The translations under genes were made by a program, and so were the position numbers. A DNA stretch of 19,484 nucleotides from a bacterium. GTDB taxonomy: Bacteria > Patescibacteriota > Minisyncoccia > Phycocordibacterales > UBA6065. Below the pieces are notes generated by a model. That model had not been told where the DNA came from and made no database searches. It saw nothing but the letters and a program-made list of their open reading frames with translations. Below are positions 7,778 through 15,822 of the stretch, one piece after another. The stretch is from the NCBI GenBank assembly GCA_030648825.1, contig JAUSGU010000083.1, positions 1 through 19,484 on the forward strand. Reading direction: 5' to 3'. The first letter of the stretch is position 1. Every line of letters begins with the position of its first letter.

Positions 7778-8245
7778 ATGATGGATACAACCAAATACCT
7801 AACAGGCGAAAAGTTTAAAGAATTGGAAAAAGAACTGGAAATTTTGAAAACGGTAAAGAGAAAAGAAGTGGCGATCAATTTGGAATATGCCAGATCTCTC
7901 GGCGACCTCTCGGAAAATGCGGAATACCAAGAAGCCAGAGAACTGCAAGCAACCATAGAAGACCGTATTATAACTATTGAAAATACTCTCAAAACCGCCG
8001 AAATCGTTCGTGAAACTCATGGTGATCACGTGTCTGTAGGATCGGTTGTTACCGTTGAAAAACAGGGGGTAAAAGGCACACAAAAATTCAAAATTGTCGG
8101 TTCGGATGAAGTAAATACGGCCGAAGGTAAGATTTCCAACCAATCTCCTACTGGTTCAGTGCTGATGGGAAAAACTCGCGGAGATATGGTTACAGTAAAG
8201 ACGCCAAAAGGATCAATCGATTATAAAATCGTATCAGTAGAATAA
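7778..8245 (+). CDS. greA: Transcription elongation factor GreA
   Basis: Rescues backtracked RNA polymerase by stimulating transcript cleavage through the secondary channel. The N-terminal coiled coil (residues 1-75) holds the family signature ARSLGDLSENAEYQEARE; the D and E of GDLSENAEY lie at the coiled-coil tip. The C-terminal FKBP-like domain carries VSVGSVVTVE, FKIVGSDE and SPTGSVLMGKTRGD. At 155 aa the length is standard. Two ATGs in a row (7778 and 7781) make the start ambiguous by one codon. It has its own promoter and lies 19 nt before lysS. Confidence 0.96.
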   Translation: MMDTTKYLTGEKFKELEKELEILKTVKRKEVAINLEYARSLGDLSENAEYQEARELQATIEDRIITIENTLKTAEIVRETHGDHVSVGSVVTVEKQGVKGTQKFKIVGSDEVNTAEGKISNQSPTGSVLMGKTRGDMVTVKTPKGSIDYKIVSVE

Positions 8246-8251
8246 ATCGGT

Positions 8252-8257
8252 TATAAT
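8252..8257 (+). promoter_or_regulatory. Consensus TATAAT -10 box, possibly giving a leaderless lysS mRNA
   Basis: A perfect TATAAT ends 7 nt before the lysS ATG at 8265, so transcription would begin at or next to the A of the start codon. No good -35 is visible 16-18 bp upstream, and lysS could also be read through from greA. Confidence 0.4.
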
Positions 8258-8264
8258 AGGCCTC

Positions 8265-9716
8265 ATGGCTATATTAGACGAAATAAAATTATCTAGACTG
8301 GCAAAAATTGAGCTTTTGAAAAAAGCTGGCATGGATCCATATCCGGCTCGTGTTCCACGCGATATGTGTCTATGTGACGCCCGCAAAAATTTTGCCGACT
8401 TTTCCAAACAAAATAAAATCATATCCGTAGTAGGCAGGATCATGGCTATCCGTGGACAGGGAGCAATTTTGTTTATCGTTTTGGACGACGGCAAAGAAAA
8501 ACTGCAAACCGTTTTCAAAAGAGATACTCTGGATTCAAAACTTTTCAAATTATTCACGGACACCGCAGATATCGGAGATTTTATCTCTGTTACGGGAAAT
8601 TTTTTTACGACACAAAAAGGCGAAGAGAGCATTCTGGTCTCTTCTTGGATTATGGCAGGAAAATCACTCTCGCCTCTACCAGAAAAATGGCATGGACTCA
8701 CGGATGAAGATGAGAGATATCGCAAACGTTATCTGGATATGGTTATGACACCAGGATTGCGAGATATCTTCAAAAAGAAAGCACAATTCTGGGATGTCAC
8801 GCGAACCTTCTTAAAAAAAGAAGGATTTTTGGAAGTTGAAACTCCTACACTGGAATTGACAACTGGTGGGGCAGAAGCACGACCATTCAAAACTCATCAC
8901 AATGATTTTGACATAGATGTCTATTTACGCATATCCATAGGCGAATTGTGGCAAAAGAGGCTCATGGCCGGCGGTTTTCAAAAAACATTTGAAATTGGGC
9001 GAGCTTTTCGCAATGAAGGTTCTAGTCCCGAACATCTCCAAGAATTCACAAATATGGAATTCTATTGGGCCTACGCCGATTATAGAGACGGCATGAAACT
9101 CGTTCAAGAACTCTATCGCACGATAGCCAAAGAAGTTTTTGGTACGACAAAATTCACAACCCGTGGTCACACATTTGATTTGGCGAGCGAGTGGAAAGAA
9201 ATTAAATATGGAGAAGAAATAAAGAGACAGACCGGATTGGATATAGAAAAAGCAAAGGATGAAGAAATAAAGAAAAAACTGGATTCGCTAAAAATAAAAT
9301 ATGACGGTGACAACCGTGAACGTTTGATGGATACTCTCTGGAAATATTGTCGAAAAAATATCTCTGGACCGGCATTCGTCATTGACCACCCACTGCTCGT
9401 CGCCCCTCTGGCAAAGTCTGTTCCAGGGAAAAATGTCGCCCAAATGTTCCAACCGATACTGGCCGGCAGTGAAATGGGTAGGGGATATTCGGAACTCAAT
9501 GATCCTATAGATCAACGTAAACGTTTTGAAACACAACAGAAACTGATAGATGCTGGAGACAAAGAAGCCATGATGGCCGACTATGAATTCGTGGAAATGT
9601 TGGAACACGGCATGCCACCAACTTGCGGTTTCGGTTTTGGCGAACGCCTCTTTGCTTTTCTCATAGACAAACCACTGCGCGAAGTGCAAACTTTCCCTCT
9701 GATGAGACCGAAGTAA
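8265..9716 (+). CDS. lysS: Lysyl-tRNA synthetase, class II
   Basis: Charges tRNA-Lys. The N-terminal OB-fold anticodon-binding domain spans about residues 40-130 (ISVVGRIMAIRGQGAILFIVLDDG). The catalytic domain begins with RYRKRYLDMV and shows FLEVETPTLELTTGGAEARPF, motif 2 FRNEGSSPEHLQEFTNMEFY, and motif 3 CGFGFGERLFAFL with LREVQTFPLMRP at the C-terminus. GERL replaces the common G-I-D-R-L. The length of 483 aa is typical. It ends just before the strong hairpin terminator at 9723. Confidence 0.96.
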   Translation: MAILDEIKLSRLAKIELLKKAGMDPYPARVPRDMCLCDARKNFADFSKQNKIISVVGRIMAIRGQGAILFIVLDDGKEKLQTVFKRDTLDSKLFKLFTDTADIGDFISVTGNFFTTQKGEESILVSSWIMAGKSLSPLPEKWHGLTDEDERYRKRYLDMVMTPGLRDIFKKKAQFWDVTRTFLKKEGFLEVETPTLELTTGGAEARPFKTHHNDFDIDVYLRISIGELWQKRLMAGGFQKTFEIGRAFRNEGSSPEHLQEFTNMEFYWAYADYRDGMKLVQELYRTIAKEVFGTTKFTTRGHTFDLASEWKEIKYGEEIKRQTGLDIEKAKDEEIKKKLDSLKIKYDGDNRERLMDTLWKYCRKNISGPAFVIDHPLLVAPLAKSVPGKNVAQMFQPILAGSEMGRGYSELNDPIDQRKRFETQQKLIDAGDKEAMMADYEFVEMLEHGMPPTCGFGFGERLFAFLIDKPLREVQTFPLMRPK

Positions 9717-9722
9717 AAGAGG

Positions 9723-9826
9723 AAAAACAGCAGATACATAGTCTTGCGAGACTCGGAACGGGAGCCCTCGGGACAGACCCGTACCTGTTCCTCGTTTCTC
9801 AGACTATGTATCTGCTGTTTTTTTTT
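9723..9826 (+). terminator. Long hairpin element E3, strong terminator after lysS
   Basis: The 22-nt arms at 9723-9744 and 9801-9822 pair perfectly, and the right arm runs into nine consecutive T (9818-9826). The interior of about 56 nt is GC-rich and can form a further stem (GGAAC/GTTCC near 9755 and 9788). Its core does not clearly match E1/E4 or E2/E5, but the plan (locus-specific long stem plus structured GC-rich core) is the same. The stem is far longer than in ordinary intrinsic terminators. Confidence 0.8.
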
Positions 9827-9860
9827 GCTTTTTTGACGAAAAAACGTGGTGTGTTGTAGA

Positions 9861-9941
9861 TGGAAAAATGTGGATAACTATGTATCAGAGTGGGATAGAG
9901 TGTTATATACTATTATACAAGTGGGAAAAAGTGGAAAGTGA
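9861..9941 (+). promoter_or_regulatory. Putative MraZ operator array overlapping the dcw promoter
   Basis: TGG-type tetramers recur with a 10-bp period: TGGA 9861, TGGA 9871, TGTA 9881, TGGG 9891, TGTT 9901. TGGG 9922 and TGGA 9932 follow, 10 bp apart. In between lies an extended -10-like TGTTATATA (9901-9909). MraZ of other bacteria binds direct TGGG-type repeats with one-turn spacing upstream of its own gene, so this is likely the autoregulatory operator. AAAGTGG-AAAGTGA (9928-9941) also resembles the repeat reported for mollicute MraZ. The array lies about 170-250 nt upstream of mraZ, implying a long leader. Confidence 0.55.
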
Positions 9942-10055
9942 ACATCATTACACTTTCCTAAATCAAAAACCCACGATACATGCGAATCATTCATAAAGTC
10001 CATAAAATAATCGGTCGGTTTGGCACATATGAAATAAAAATCTCGCAGGTGAGAG

Positions 10056-10094
10056 GCTTGCGGCTCCGCAAGCTGGTTTGCGTTCGCACGCAAG
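10056..10094 (+). promoter_or_regulatory. Tandem hairpins in the mraZ 5' leader
   Basis: Hairpin A pairs GCTTGCGG (10056-10063) with CCGCAAGC (10066-10073). Hairpin B pairs TTGCGT (10078-10083) with ACGCAA (10088-10093) around a TCGC loop. The second arm of A can also pair with the first arm of B, and the outermost arms with each other, so alternative folds exist. No U-tract follows. The ATG of mraZ is 16 nt downstream and has no Shine-Dalgarno. The rest of the 9827-10109 gap holds the operator array and no credible gene. Confidence 0.5.
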
Positions 10095-10109
10095 TGAAAA
10101 AATAATCTC

Positions 10110-10544
10110 ATGCTCATAGGTGAATACATACATTCCATAGACGAGAAAAATCGTATTTCTCTCCCCGCAAAATTCAGGGAGAGAATGGGGAAGAGGGTGG
10201 TAGTCACACCCGGCCTCGATCATTGTTTGTTTGTGTTTATGCCTCGCGAGTGGGAAAAAATTTCCACAAAACTGTCAGAAGCTTCCATTGGTCAATCCGA
10301 CAGTCGAAGCTTCAGCCGATTCATGTTCGGCGGAGCGGTTGAAGCGGATGTTGATTCTATCGGTCGCATTCTGGTTCCGGACTTCCTCCAGAATTGGGCA
10401 AACCTCAAAGGCAAGGTCGCTGTGGTCGGTGTCCAATCGCGCGTGGAAATTTGGAACGAGAAAGCCTGGACGAGCTACAAGAAAGGTGTTGAAGGTAAAG
10501 CCGGTGCTTTGGCCGAAAAATTAGGTCAAGTGGGCGTGATATAG
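10110..10544 (+). CDS. mraZ: Transcriptional regulator MraZ
   Basis: DNA-binding regulator of the division and cell wall cluster. It has two AbrB-like repeats, each with the D-x-x-x-R-x-x-x-P signature: DEKNRISLP at residues 11-19 (Asn where Gly is usual) and DSIGRILVP at 82-90. It forms ring oligomers in other bacteria and binds tandem repeats in its own promoter; such repeats are visible at 9861-9941. At 144 aa the length is normal. rsmH follows after one nucleotide, so the two are coupled. Confidence 0.95.
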   Translation: MLIGEYIHSIDEKNRISLPAKFRERMGKRVVVTPGLDHCLFVFMPREWEKISTKLSEASIGQSDSRSFSRFMFGGAVEADVDSIGRILVPDFLQNWANLKGKVAVVGVQSRVEIWNEKAWTSYKKGVEGKAGALAEKLGQVGVI

Positions 10545-10545
10545 C

Positions 10546-11442
10546 ATGCACGAACCAGTTCTTTTACAAGAAACAATAGACGGTCTGGATCTCTCAGAGG
10601 GTGATGTCGTTATAGACGGCACTCTAGGTAGAGCGGGACATGCAATGAGTGCTCTCCAGAGGAAGAGAGGAATTTTTCTCATAGGCATTGATAGAGATGA
10701 AGATGCCATAGAAGAATCAAAGAGGAAGTTTGATGAAGCCGGAATAAACCCGACCAACTGGAAACTCTTTTTAGGAAACTTCAGAGACATGGATAAATTC
10801 ATACGAGAAGCAGGCAAGGATCACGCCGACAAAATCATGCTCGATCTCGGACTATCTTCTCCTCATTTGGATTCTTCTGGTCGAGGCTTCAGTTTCAAAA
10901 AAAACGAGCCTCTACTCATGACTATGGAAAAAAACCCCGAGAGAGATTCTTTTACCGCGAGCGACATCGTCAATACTTGGGCCGAAGAAGACATAGCCAA
11001 TGTTTTGTACGCCTATGGAGACGAGAGATACTCACGACGAATTGCCAAGGCTATAGTTGAGAGGAGACGAGAGAAACCCATAGATATGACGGATGATTTG
11101 GCGAATATCGTTTCCAGTTCAGTACCCGCCATATATAGGAGAGGTAAAATCCATCCGGCTACCAGAACCTTCCAAGCCTTGCGCATAGCGGTAAACGATG
11201 AACTCGGCAATCTCAAATCAGGTCTGGAAATCGGCCTAAAAAGCCTAAAAACAGGTGGCAGAATGGCAATCATTTCTTTTCACAGTCTAGAAGACCGTAT
11301 AGTAAAAAATTTCATAAAAACAGCGGAAAAAAACGGTTTGGGTAAATCTCTCACAAAAAAACCGATCGTACCCAGCGCCGGAGAAATTGCACAAAACCCC
11401 AGATCACGAAGTGCCAAACTGCGAATTTTCATAAAGCAATAG
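10546..11442 (+). CDS. rsmH: 16S rRNA (cytosine1402-N4)-methyltransferase RsmH
   Basis: SAM-dependent methyltransferase acting on C1402 in the decoding centre. Seen: HEPVLLQETID at the N-terminus, SAM-binding DGTLGRAGHA at residues 24-33 (usual D-G-T-x-G-x-G-G-H-S, so Arg-Ala and a final Ala are variants), IGIDRDEDAI, IMLDLGLSSPHLDSSGRGFSF, HPATRTFQALRIAVNDEL, and ISFHSLEDRIVKNF near the C-terminus. The length of 298 aa is typical. It is second in the dcw cluster, as is standard. Confidence 0.96.
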   Translation: MHEPVLLQETIDGLDLSEGDVVIDGTLGRAGHAMSALQRKRGIFLIGIDRDEDAIEESKRKFDEAGINPTNWKLFLGNFRDMDKFIREAGKDHADKIMLDLGLSSPHLDSSGRGFSFKKNEPLLMTMEKNPERDSFTASDIVNTWAEEDIANVLYAYGDERYSRRIAKAIVERRREKPIDMTDDLANIVSSSVPAIYRRGKIHPATRTFQALRIAVNDELGNLKSGLEIGLKSLKTGGRMAIISFHSLEDRIVKNFIKTAEKNGLGKSLTKKPIVPSAGEIAQNPRSRSAKLRIFIKQ

Positions 11443-11477
11443 AAAAGTGACAAAAAATTAAAAACTAAATAAAATAC

Positions 11478-11798
11478 ATGACGCAATACGTACAAGCAAA
11501 AATAGAAAGAATGGAACAGCCGGTAACGGCATGGCTATTACTCTCTATGGCGTTCATCCTAGTATGCGCATATGTTTATTTTGTAAACGGCGCCATTACC
11601 CATATCGTGGTAGCAAAAGACATGCAAGAAGAATTTGTCCAACTGGCCGGTTCTGTCGGAAATTTGGAAAAACAATTTTTGACAACCAAAACCGAAATCA
11701 ATATTGAATATGCGTACTCGCGAGGATTTACGGAATCTCCGGTCGGACCGACGTATATAACCAAACAGCCTTATCTCTCTCTGTCCTTCAATAGATAG
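11478..11798 (+). CDS. FtsL-like small bitopic membrane protein
   Basis: 106 aa: a short cytoplasmic N-terminus, one membrane helix at about residues 18-38 (VTAWLLLSMAFILVCAYVYFV), then an outside segment with a short coiled-coil-like stretch (MQEEFVQLAGSVGNLEKQFLTTKTEI). Primary sequence is not recognisable as FtsL, which is poorly conserved. The assignment comes from topology, size and position between rsmH and ftsI. FtsL normally pairs with FtsB/DivIC through the coiled coil and activates FtsWI. ftsI starts 9 nt downstream. Confidence 0.6.
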   Translation: MTQYVQAKIERMEQPVTAWLLLSMAFILVCAYVYFVNGAITHIVVAKDMQEEFVQLAGSVGNLEKQFLTTKTEINIEYAYSRGFTESPVGPTYITKQPYLSLSFNR

Positions 11799-11807
11799 CC
11801 CCGCCCG

Positions 11808-13505
11808 ATGCGCCGAATACAATTGTTGAGGATTTTCATACTGGCTTTCACTCTCATTTTGATCAGCCGACTTTTTTATATTCAGATCATAGAAAATCAA
11901 ATATACAGAGATCAGGCCGATAGACAGTATGTAAAGAGGGGACAAGCCGTATACGATCGAGGCACTATTTATTTTTCGCCACGGACAGGCAGTATCATTT
12001 CGGCCGCTACTCTAGCCAGCGGTTATAGTGTGACTATTGAGCCAAAAAAAATAGAACATCCGGAAGATGTCTTCAACGCTCTGTCAGGAATTTTGTCCAT
12101 GGACGAATCAATTCTCCTGGCCAAAATTGAAGGAAACAAAACATATGTGGAAATCGCCAAACATGTGGATGAAAAGATCGCAGAGCGCATACAAAATCTC
12201 AATCTGGCGGGAGTCGGCACATACAGAGAACGTTGGAGAATATATCCGGGAGGTAGAACAGCCGCCAACGTTTTAGGCTTTGTCGGATTCCAAGAAGATG
12301 GTACAACTCTGGCCGGCAGTTACGGCCTGGAAAGATATTACAATGATATTCTCGCCCGTGATTCATCTGATTTATACACCAATTTTTTCGCCCAAATTTT
12401 CTCTGATATAGGCAAAGTTTTTGATAAAAAAAATATATCCGCTAGAGGCGATATCGTAACATCAATTGAACCTACCGTTGAGCAGGAATTGGAAAAAAAA
12501 ATCGCTTCAGTTGAAATGACGTGGAAATCCGATCTCACTGGAGGCATCATTATGGACCCTGTGACAGGAGAAATATACGCCATGGCCGTTTCACCTAGTT
12601 TTGATTCGAATAATTTCGCCAATGAATCAAATGAAGTTTTTGATAATCCTCTCATAAACGGAGTCTATGAGATGGGTTCTATCATAAAACCTCTCACTAT
12701 GGCGGCTGGAATTGATGCTGGAGTTATCACACCCGAAACCACATATCCGGATTATGGTTTTGTGATGATAAACGGCGCCAAAATATCAAACTTTGACGGC
12801 AAAGGTAGAGGTACAGTGCCTATGCAGGAAGTTTTGAATCAATCACTCAATACAGGCATGGCTTTTGTCGCTTTAAAACTCGGCAACGAAAAAATGTCCA
12901 AATATTTCAAATCATACGGTTTTGGTAAAGAAACAGGCATAGATCTGCCTGGAGAAATACACGGTCTCATAAAAAATCTGGACTCTCCGCGCGAGATAGA
13001 ACATGCCACAGCCGCTTTTGGACAGGGAATCGCCATGACACCGATTGAAACGGTGCGCGCCCTCTCTGCTCTGGGTAATGGTGGAATACTTCCAAATCCG
13101 CATATCGTAAAACGCATAGATTATGTGACAGGCATTTCAAAAACACTGTCATATGATAATACGGAGAGAGTGCTCAAGTCGGAAACTTCCGAAACAATTA
13201 CTCGTATGCTAGTGGAAGTGGTGGATAAAGCTCTCCTCAACGGAACAGTCAAACAGCCACGCTATTCCATAGCCGCAAAGACAGGTACGGCTCAAATGGC
13301 TCTAGAAACTGGTCGTGGGTATTATGAAGATAGATACCTCCATTCATTTTTTGGTTATTTTCCGGCATATAATCCACGTTTTATCATTTTTCTCTTTACG
13401 GTTTATCCAAAGAATGCGGAGTACGCCAGTCACACTCTCACCACACCTTTCATTGACCTAGTAAAGTTTTTGATTAACTATTATGATATCCCTCCCGATA
13501 GGTAA
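11808..13505 (+). CDS. ftsI: Division-specific penicillin-binding protein FtsI (PBP3-like)
   Basis: Septal peptidoglycan transpeptidase. An N-terminal membrane helix (about residues 7-24) is followed by a pedestal with YDRGTIYFSPRTGS and a GFVGFQEDGTTLAGSYGLERYYN segment. The transpeptidase domain contains SIIK (S291, K294), SLN (346-348) and KTG (491-493). Placement after rsmH and the FtsL-like gene identifies it as the division enzyme, in contrast to the elongation PBP at 5896. At 565 aa the length is normal; no PASTA repeats are present. No Shine-Dalgarno is seen. murF follows after 6 nt. Confidence 0.93.
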   Translation: MRRIQLLRIFILAFTLILISRLFYIQIIENQIYRDQADRQYVKRGQAVYDRGTIYFSPRTGSIISAATLASGYSVTIEPKKIEHPEDVFNALSGILSMDESILLAKIEGNKTYVEIAKHVDEKIAERIQNLNLAGVGTYRERWRIYPGGRTAANVLGFVGFQEDGTTLAGSYGLERYYNDILARDSSDLYTNFFAQIFSDIGKVFDKKNISARGDIVTSIEPTVEQELEKKIASVEMTWKSDLTGGIIMDPVTGEIYAMAVSPSFDSNNFANESNEVFDNPLINGVYEMGSIIKPLTMAAGIDAGVITPETTYPDYGFVMINGAKISNFDGKGRGTVPMQEVLNQSLNTGMAFVALKLGNEKMSKYFKSYGFGKETGIDLPGEIHGLIKNLDSPREIEHATAAFGQGIAMTPIETVRALSALGNGGILPNPHIVKRIDYVTGISKTLSYDNTERVLKSETSETITRMLVEVVDKALLNGTVKQPRYSIAAKTGTAQMALETGRGYYEDRYLHSFFGYFPAYNPRFIIFLFTVYPKNAEYASHTLTTPFIDLVKFLINYYDIPPDR

Positions 13506-13511
13506 ACAGTA

Positions 13512-14825
13512 ATGAAAGATTTTTTCAAAAATATCGCAAAAAAATTAGTGGTCGCCATCCTCACACTTGAAGCTAGAATAGCTTTGGCGCGTCACAAACC
13601 GCAGATTATCGCTGTGACGGGAAGTGTCGGCAAAACAGCAACCAAAGATGCCATATACGCAGTGGTATCCGGTTCGTTTGAAACAAGAAAAAGTCAAAAG
13701 AGCATGAACAGCGAAATCGGCTTGCCTCTGACTATTTTGGGATTGGAAAATGCTTGGTCATCACTTTCCGGCTGGTGGAGAAATATATGGCGAGGCGCTA
13801 TGGTTGCTTTTGTTGCTTCCGGTAATCAGTTTCCAAAGTGGCTCGTTTTGGAAGTAGGCGCTGACCATCCGAGAGACATAGAAAAAATAAGCCATTGGCT
13901 CCATCCCAACATAGTCGTTTTAACTCGCATGGCGGATGTGCCTGTGCATATTGAATACTTCAAAAATACAGAAGAAGTTTTGCGCGAGAAAATGTTTTTG
14001 GCACGAGCATTAAAGCCTAAAGGCACGCTCATCGTGAACGCCGATGATTCATATTTTATGAAAACTGTGAGAGATCTGGATGCAAAAAAAGTATTCTACG
14101 GCACTAGCTCTCTAGCTGAAATAAAAATCATTGAAACAGGAATTCTGTATGATAACGACTTTCCAACGAGACCACGTGGACAATATGGCATCTTAAATGT
14201 AAAAAACAGAACGGAACGAATAGAATTGAATGGGGTTATTGGCAAACATCTCATGTATTCTATCGCCACCGCCTGTGCTGTAGCCTCTGTTTTAAATGTT
14301 ACAAACAATCTATCGGATATTTTTGAGCAATTTGACATGCCCAGAGGCAGAATGCGACTTTTGAAAGGAAAGTCGGGAAGCATTATCATAGACGACACAT
14401 ATAATTCTTCGCCCATAGCCTGCACGGAAGCTCTGAAAACTCTCGCCAATCTATCTGTGAGTGGCAAAAAAATAGCCGTACTCGGAGACATGAAAGAGCT
14501 CGGCATTCATGCCGAAAAAGCTCATAGAGATATAGGAAAGTTAGCCGGAGAGATAGTTCATACTTTGATTACGGTAGGAAAACTAGCAAAGCACATTGCC
14601 AGTGGCGCCCGAGAAGCCGGCATGTCGCCTGACCATATCCTTTCATTTGAAACCTCCGAACAGACGATCAAAGCTATCGCCGACATTCTACACACAGGCG
14701 ATGTCATATTGGTAAAAGGCTCTCAGTCCATGAGGATGGAAAAAATAGTTGAGGTTCTCTTGAAAGATCAAAACGAGGCAAAAAACCTTCTTGTGAGACA
14801 GGAAGAAGAGTGGCAGAAGAGATAA
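13512..14825 (+). CDS. murF: MurF-like Mur ligase (UDP-MurNAc-tripeptide:D-Ala-D-Ala ligase), atypical N-terminus
   Basis: ATP-dependent ligase adding D-Ala-D-Ala to the peptidoglycan precursor. Seen: P-loop GSVGKT at residues 37-42, SMNSEIGLPLTILGL (typical of MurF), VLEVGADHPRDIEKI, the central-domain NADDSYF, and in the C-terminal domain DDTYNSSPIACTEAL and AVLGDMKELG. In characterised MurF the P-loop lies near residue 110, after a UDP-substrate domain. Here that domain is replaced by about 30 residues with a hydrophobic helix. There is also extra sequence after the P-loop (SSLSGWWRNIWRGAMVAF), possibly membrane-associated. Which Mur step it catalyses is therefore inferred. It is the last gene of the short dcw cluster. 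Confidence 0.85.
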   Translation: MKDFFKNIAKKLVVAILTLEARIALARHKPQIIAVTGSVGKTATKDAIYAVVSGSFETRKSQKSMNSEIGLPLTILGLENAWSSLSGWWRNIWRGAMVAFVASGNQFPKWLVLEVGADHPRDIEKISHWLHPNIVVLTRMADVPVHIEYFKNTEEVLREKMFLARALKPKGTLIVNADDSYFMKTVRDLDAKKVFYGTSSLAEIKIIETGILYDNDFPTRPRGQYGILNVKNRTERIELNGVIGKHLMYSIATACAVASVLNVTNNLSDIFEQFDMPRGRMRLLKGKSGSIIIDDTYNSSPIACTEALKTLANLSVSGKKIAVLGDMKELGIHAEKAHRDIGKLAGEIVHTLITVGKLAKHIASGAREAGMSPDHILSFETSEQTIKAIADILHTGDVILVKGSQSMRMEKIVEVLLKDQNEAKNLLVRQEEEWQKR

Positions 14826-14880
14826 AAAAGTGTATTGTGAATATGTAACGCTCTTCAATAAAAAAATAGAAAGGATATAT

Positions 14881-15804
14881 ATGAAACTGATGCAATATGA
14901 GCATATTTCTAGAAAATATCATCTTCTGTGGAGTCAAATTCAGAAGGCAATCATAATCAAGATCCATAGAGACTGTATTCGATCTGCTAAACCTGTTCTC
15001 ATTAGTTCACCTTGGTTTAAAGTTGTATCCAAACAACACGATGTTGATGGGCTCATGGACTCTTTTTCTGGCGATCTTTCAAGTGATTCTTTTGGTTTTT
15101 CATCGGAAGGCAGAGCCTCGATTCAAAAGCTACGGGAAATAGGAGATTATGTTGATTTTCTTGTACCTATTCCTCAAATTAAAAAAGAACTGAACTTTGT
15201 CTGCGAAGAATGCGGTGGTTCAGGCAAACGAGAAGAGTTTGATGACACATGTCGTCATTGTGTCGGGTCCGGGAAAAGACACATATACGACTGGAAAACA
15301 GGATACCTCACGACCTCCAGTCTCGGATTACTTTTCGATATTCTGGATGGTTGTGATGAAACGTCTGCCAGAGAGCATCAACATGTGACTCTATATATGT
15401 TGGCTCAACATGGTCAACACGGCAGTTCTCTCGGGGGATGTTTTGGTATAGATTTTTCAAATTATTTGCTTTCGGATTCATTTGAACTTCAGAGTATTAT
15501 TTTGAAAAATACACTTGAAGCGATGCAGACTGCTTATGGTCAGTTAATGATCTTGAGAGATTATGATAGATGTAGAATTAGAGGAGATGTTAGAGAAGGC
15601 TTTCTGACATTAGATTGTCCTGGCGACGGTTGTGGTATCTACTCATCTGGTCATAATTCAACTCAAAGACAAGGACATGAGTTATCTTGTCATAACGTGG
15701 ATAATCCTGCTCAATCTTTGACTTTACTGACAGGTATCGCTTCAATGGTTGGGCAAGCTGATTTCTATATTTCCGGCAAAAAGAAAAGCACGGTTACAGA
15801 TTAA
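14881..15804 (+). CDS. Orphan protein with a DnaJ-type zinc module, function unknown
   Basis: 307 aa from the ATG at 14881, chosen because a strong ribosome site AAAGGA (14870-14875) lies 5 nt upstream; the frame is open from a GTG at 14830. I do not recognise the family. Residues 108-132 hold two CxxCxGSGK motifs (C108/C111 and C124/C127), enough for one zinc site of the DnaJ cysteine-rich type, but there is no J domain. Further on are a His-rich stretch (EHQHVTLYMLAQHGQHG) and a Cys/His-rich part (CPGDGCGIYSSGHNS, GHELSCHN). No signal peptide or membrane span is seen. It is monocistronic: 55 nt after murF, with its own terminator at 15823. The canonical Shine-Dalgarno is unlike its neighbours and could indicate a different origin. 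Confidence 0.75.
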   Translation: MKLMQYEHISRKYHLLWSQIQKAIIIKIHRDCIRSAKPVLISSPWFKVVSKQHDVDGLMDSFSGDLSSDSFGFSSEGRASIQKLREIGDYVDFLVPIPQIKKELNFVCEECGGSGKREEFDDTCRHCVGSGKRHIYDWKTGYLTTSSLGLLFDILDGCDETSAREHQHVTLYMLAQHGQHGSSLGGCFGIDFSNYLLSDSFELQSIILKNTLEAMQTAYGQLMILRDYDRCRIRGDVREGFLTLDCPGDGCGIYSSGHNSTQRQGHELSCHNVDNPAQSLTLLTGIASMVGQADFYISGKKKSTVTD

Positions 15805-15822
15805 TTTGTTCGCACCAGAGCA

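Noticed and set aside
7144..7992. Long minus-strand open frame (282 codons) across the mrdA end, E2 and greA
   Set aside because: It runs antisense to two confidently identified genes and through a hairpin element; the translation resembles no protein family.
9878..10223. Minus-strand frames over the mraZ upstream region
   Set aside because: They cover the operator array, leader hairpins and the mraZ start antisense; no ribosome site and no family resemblance.
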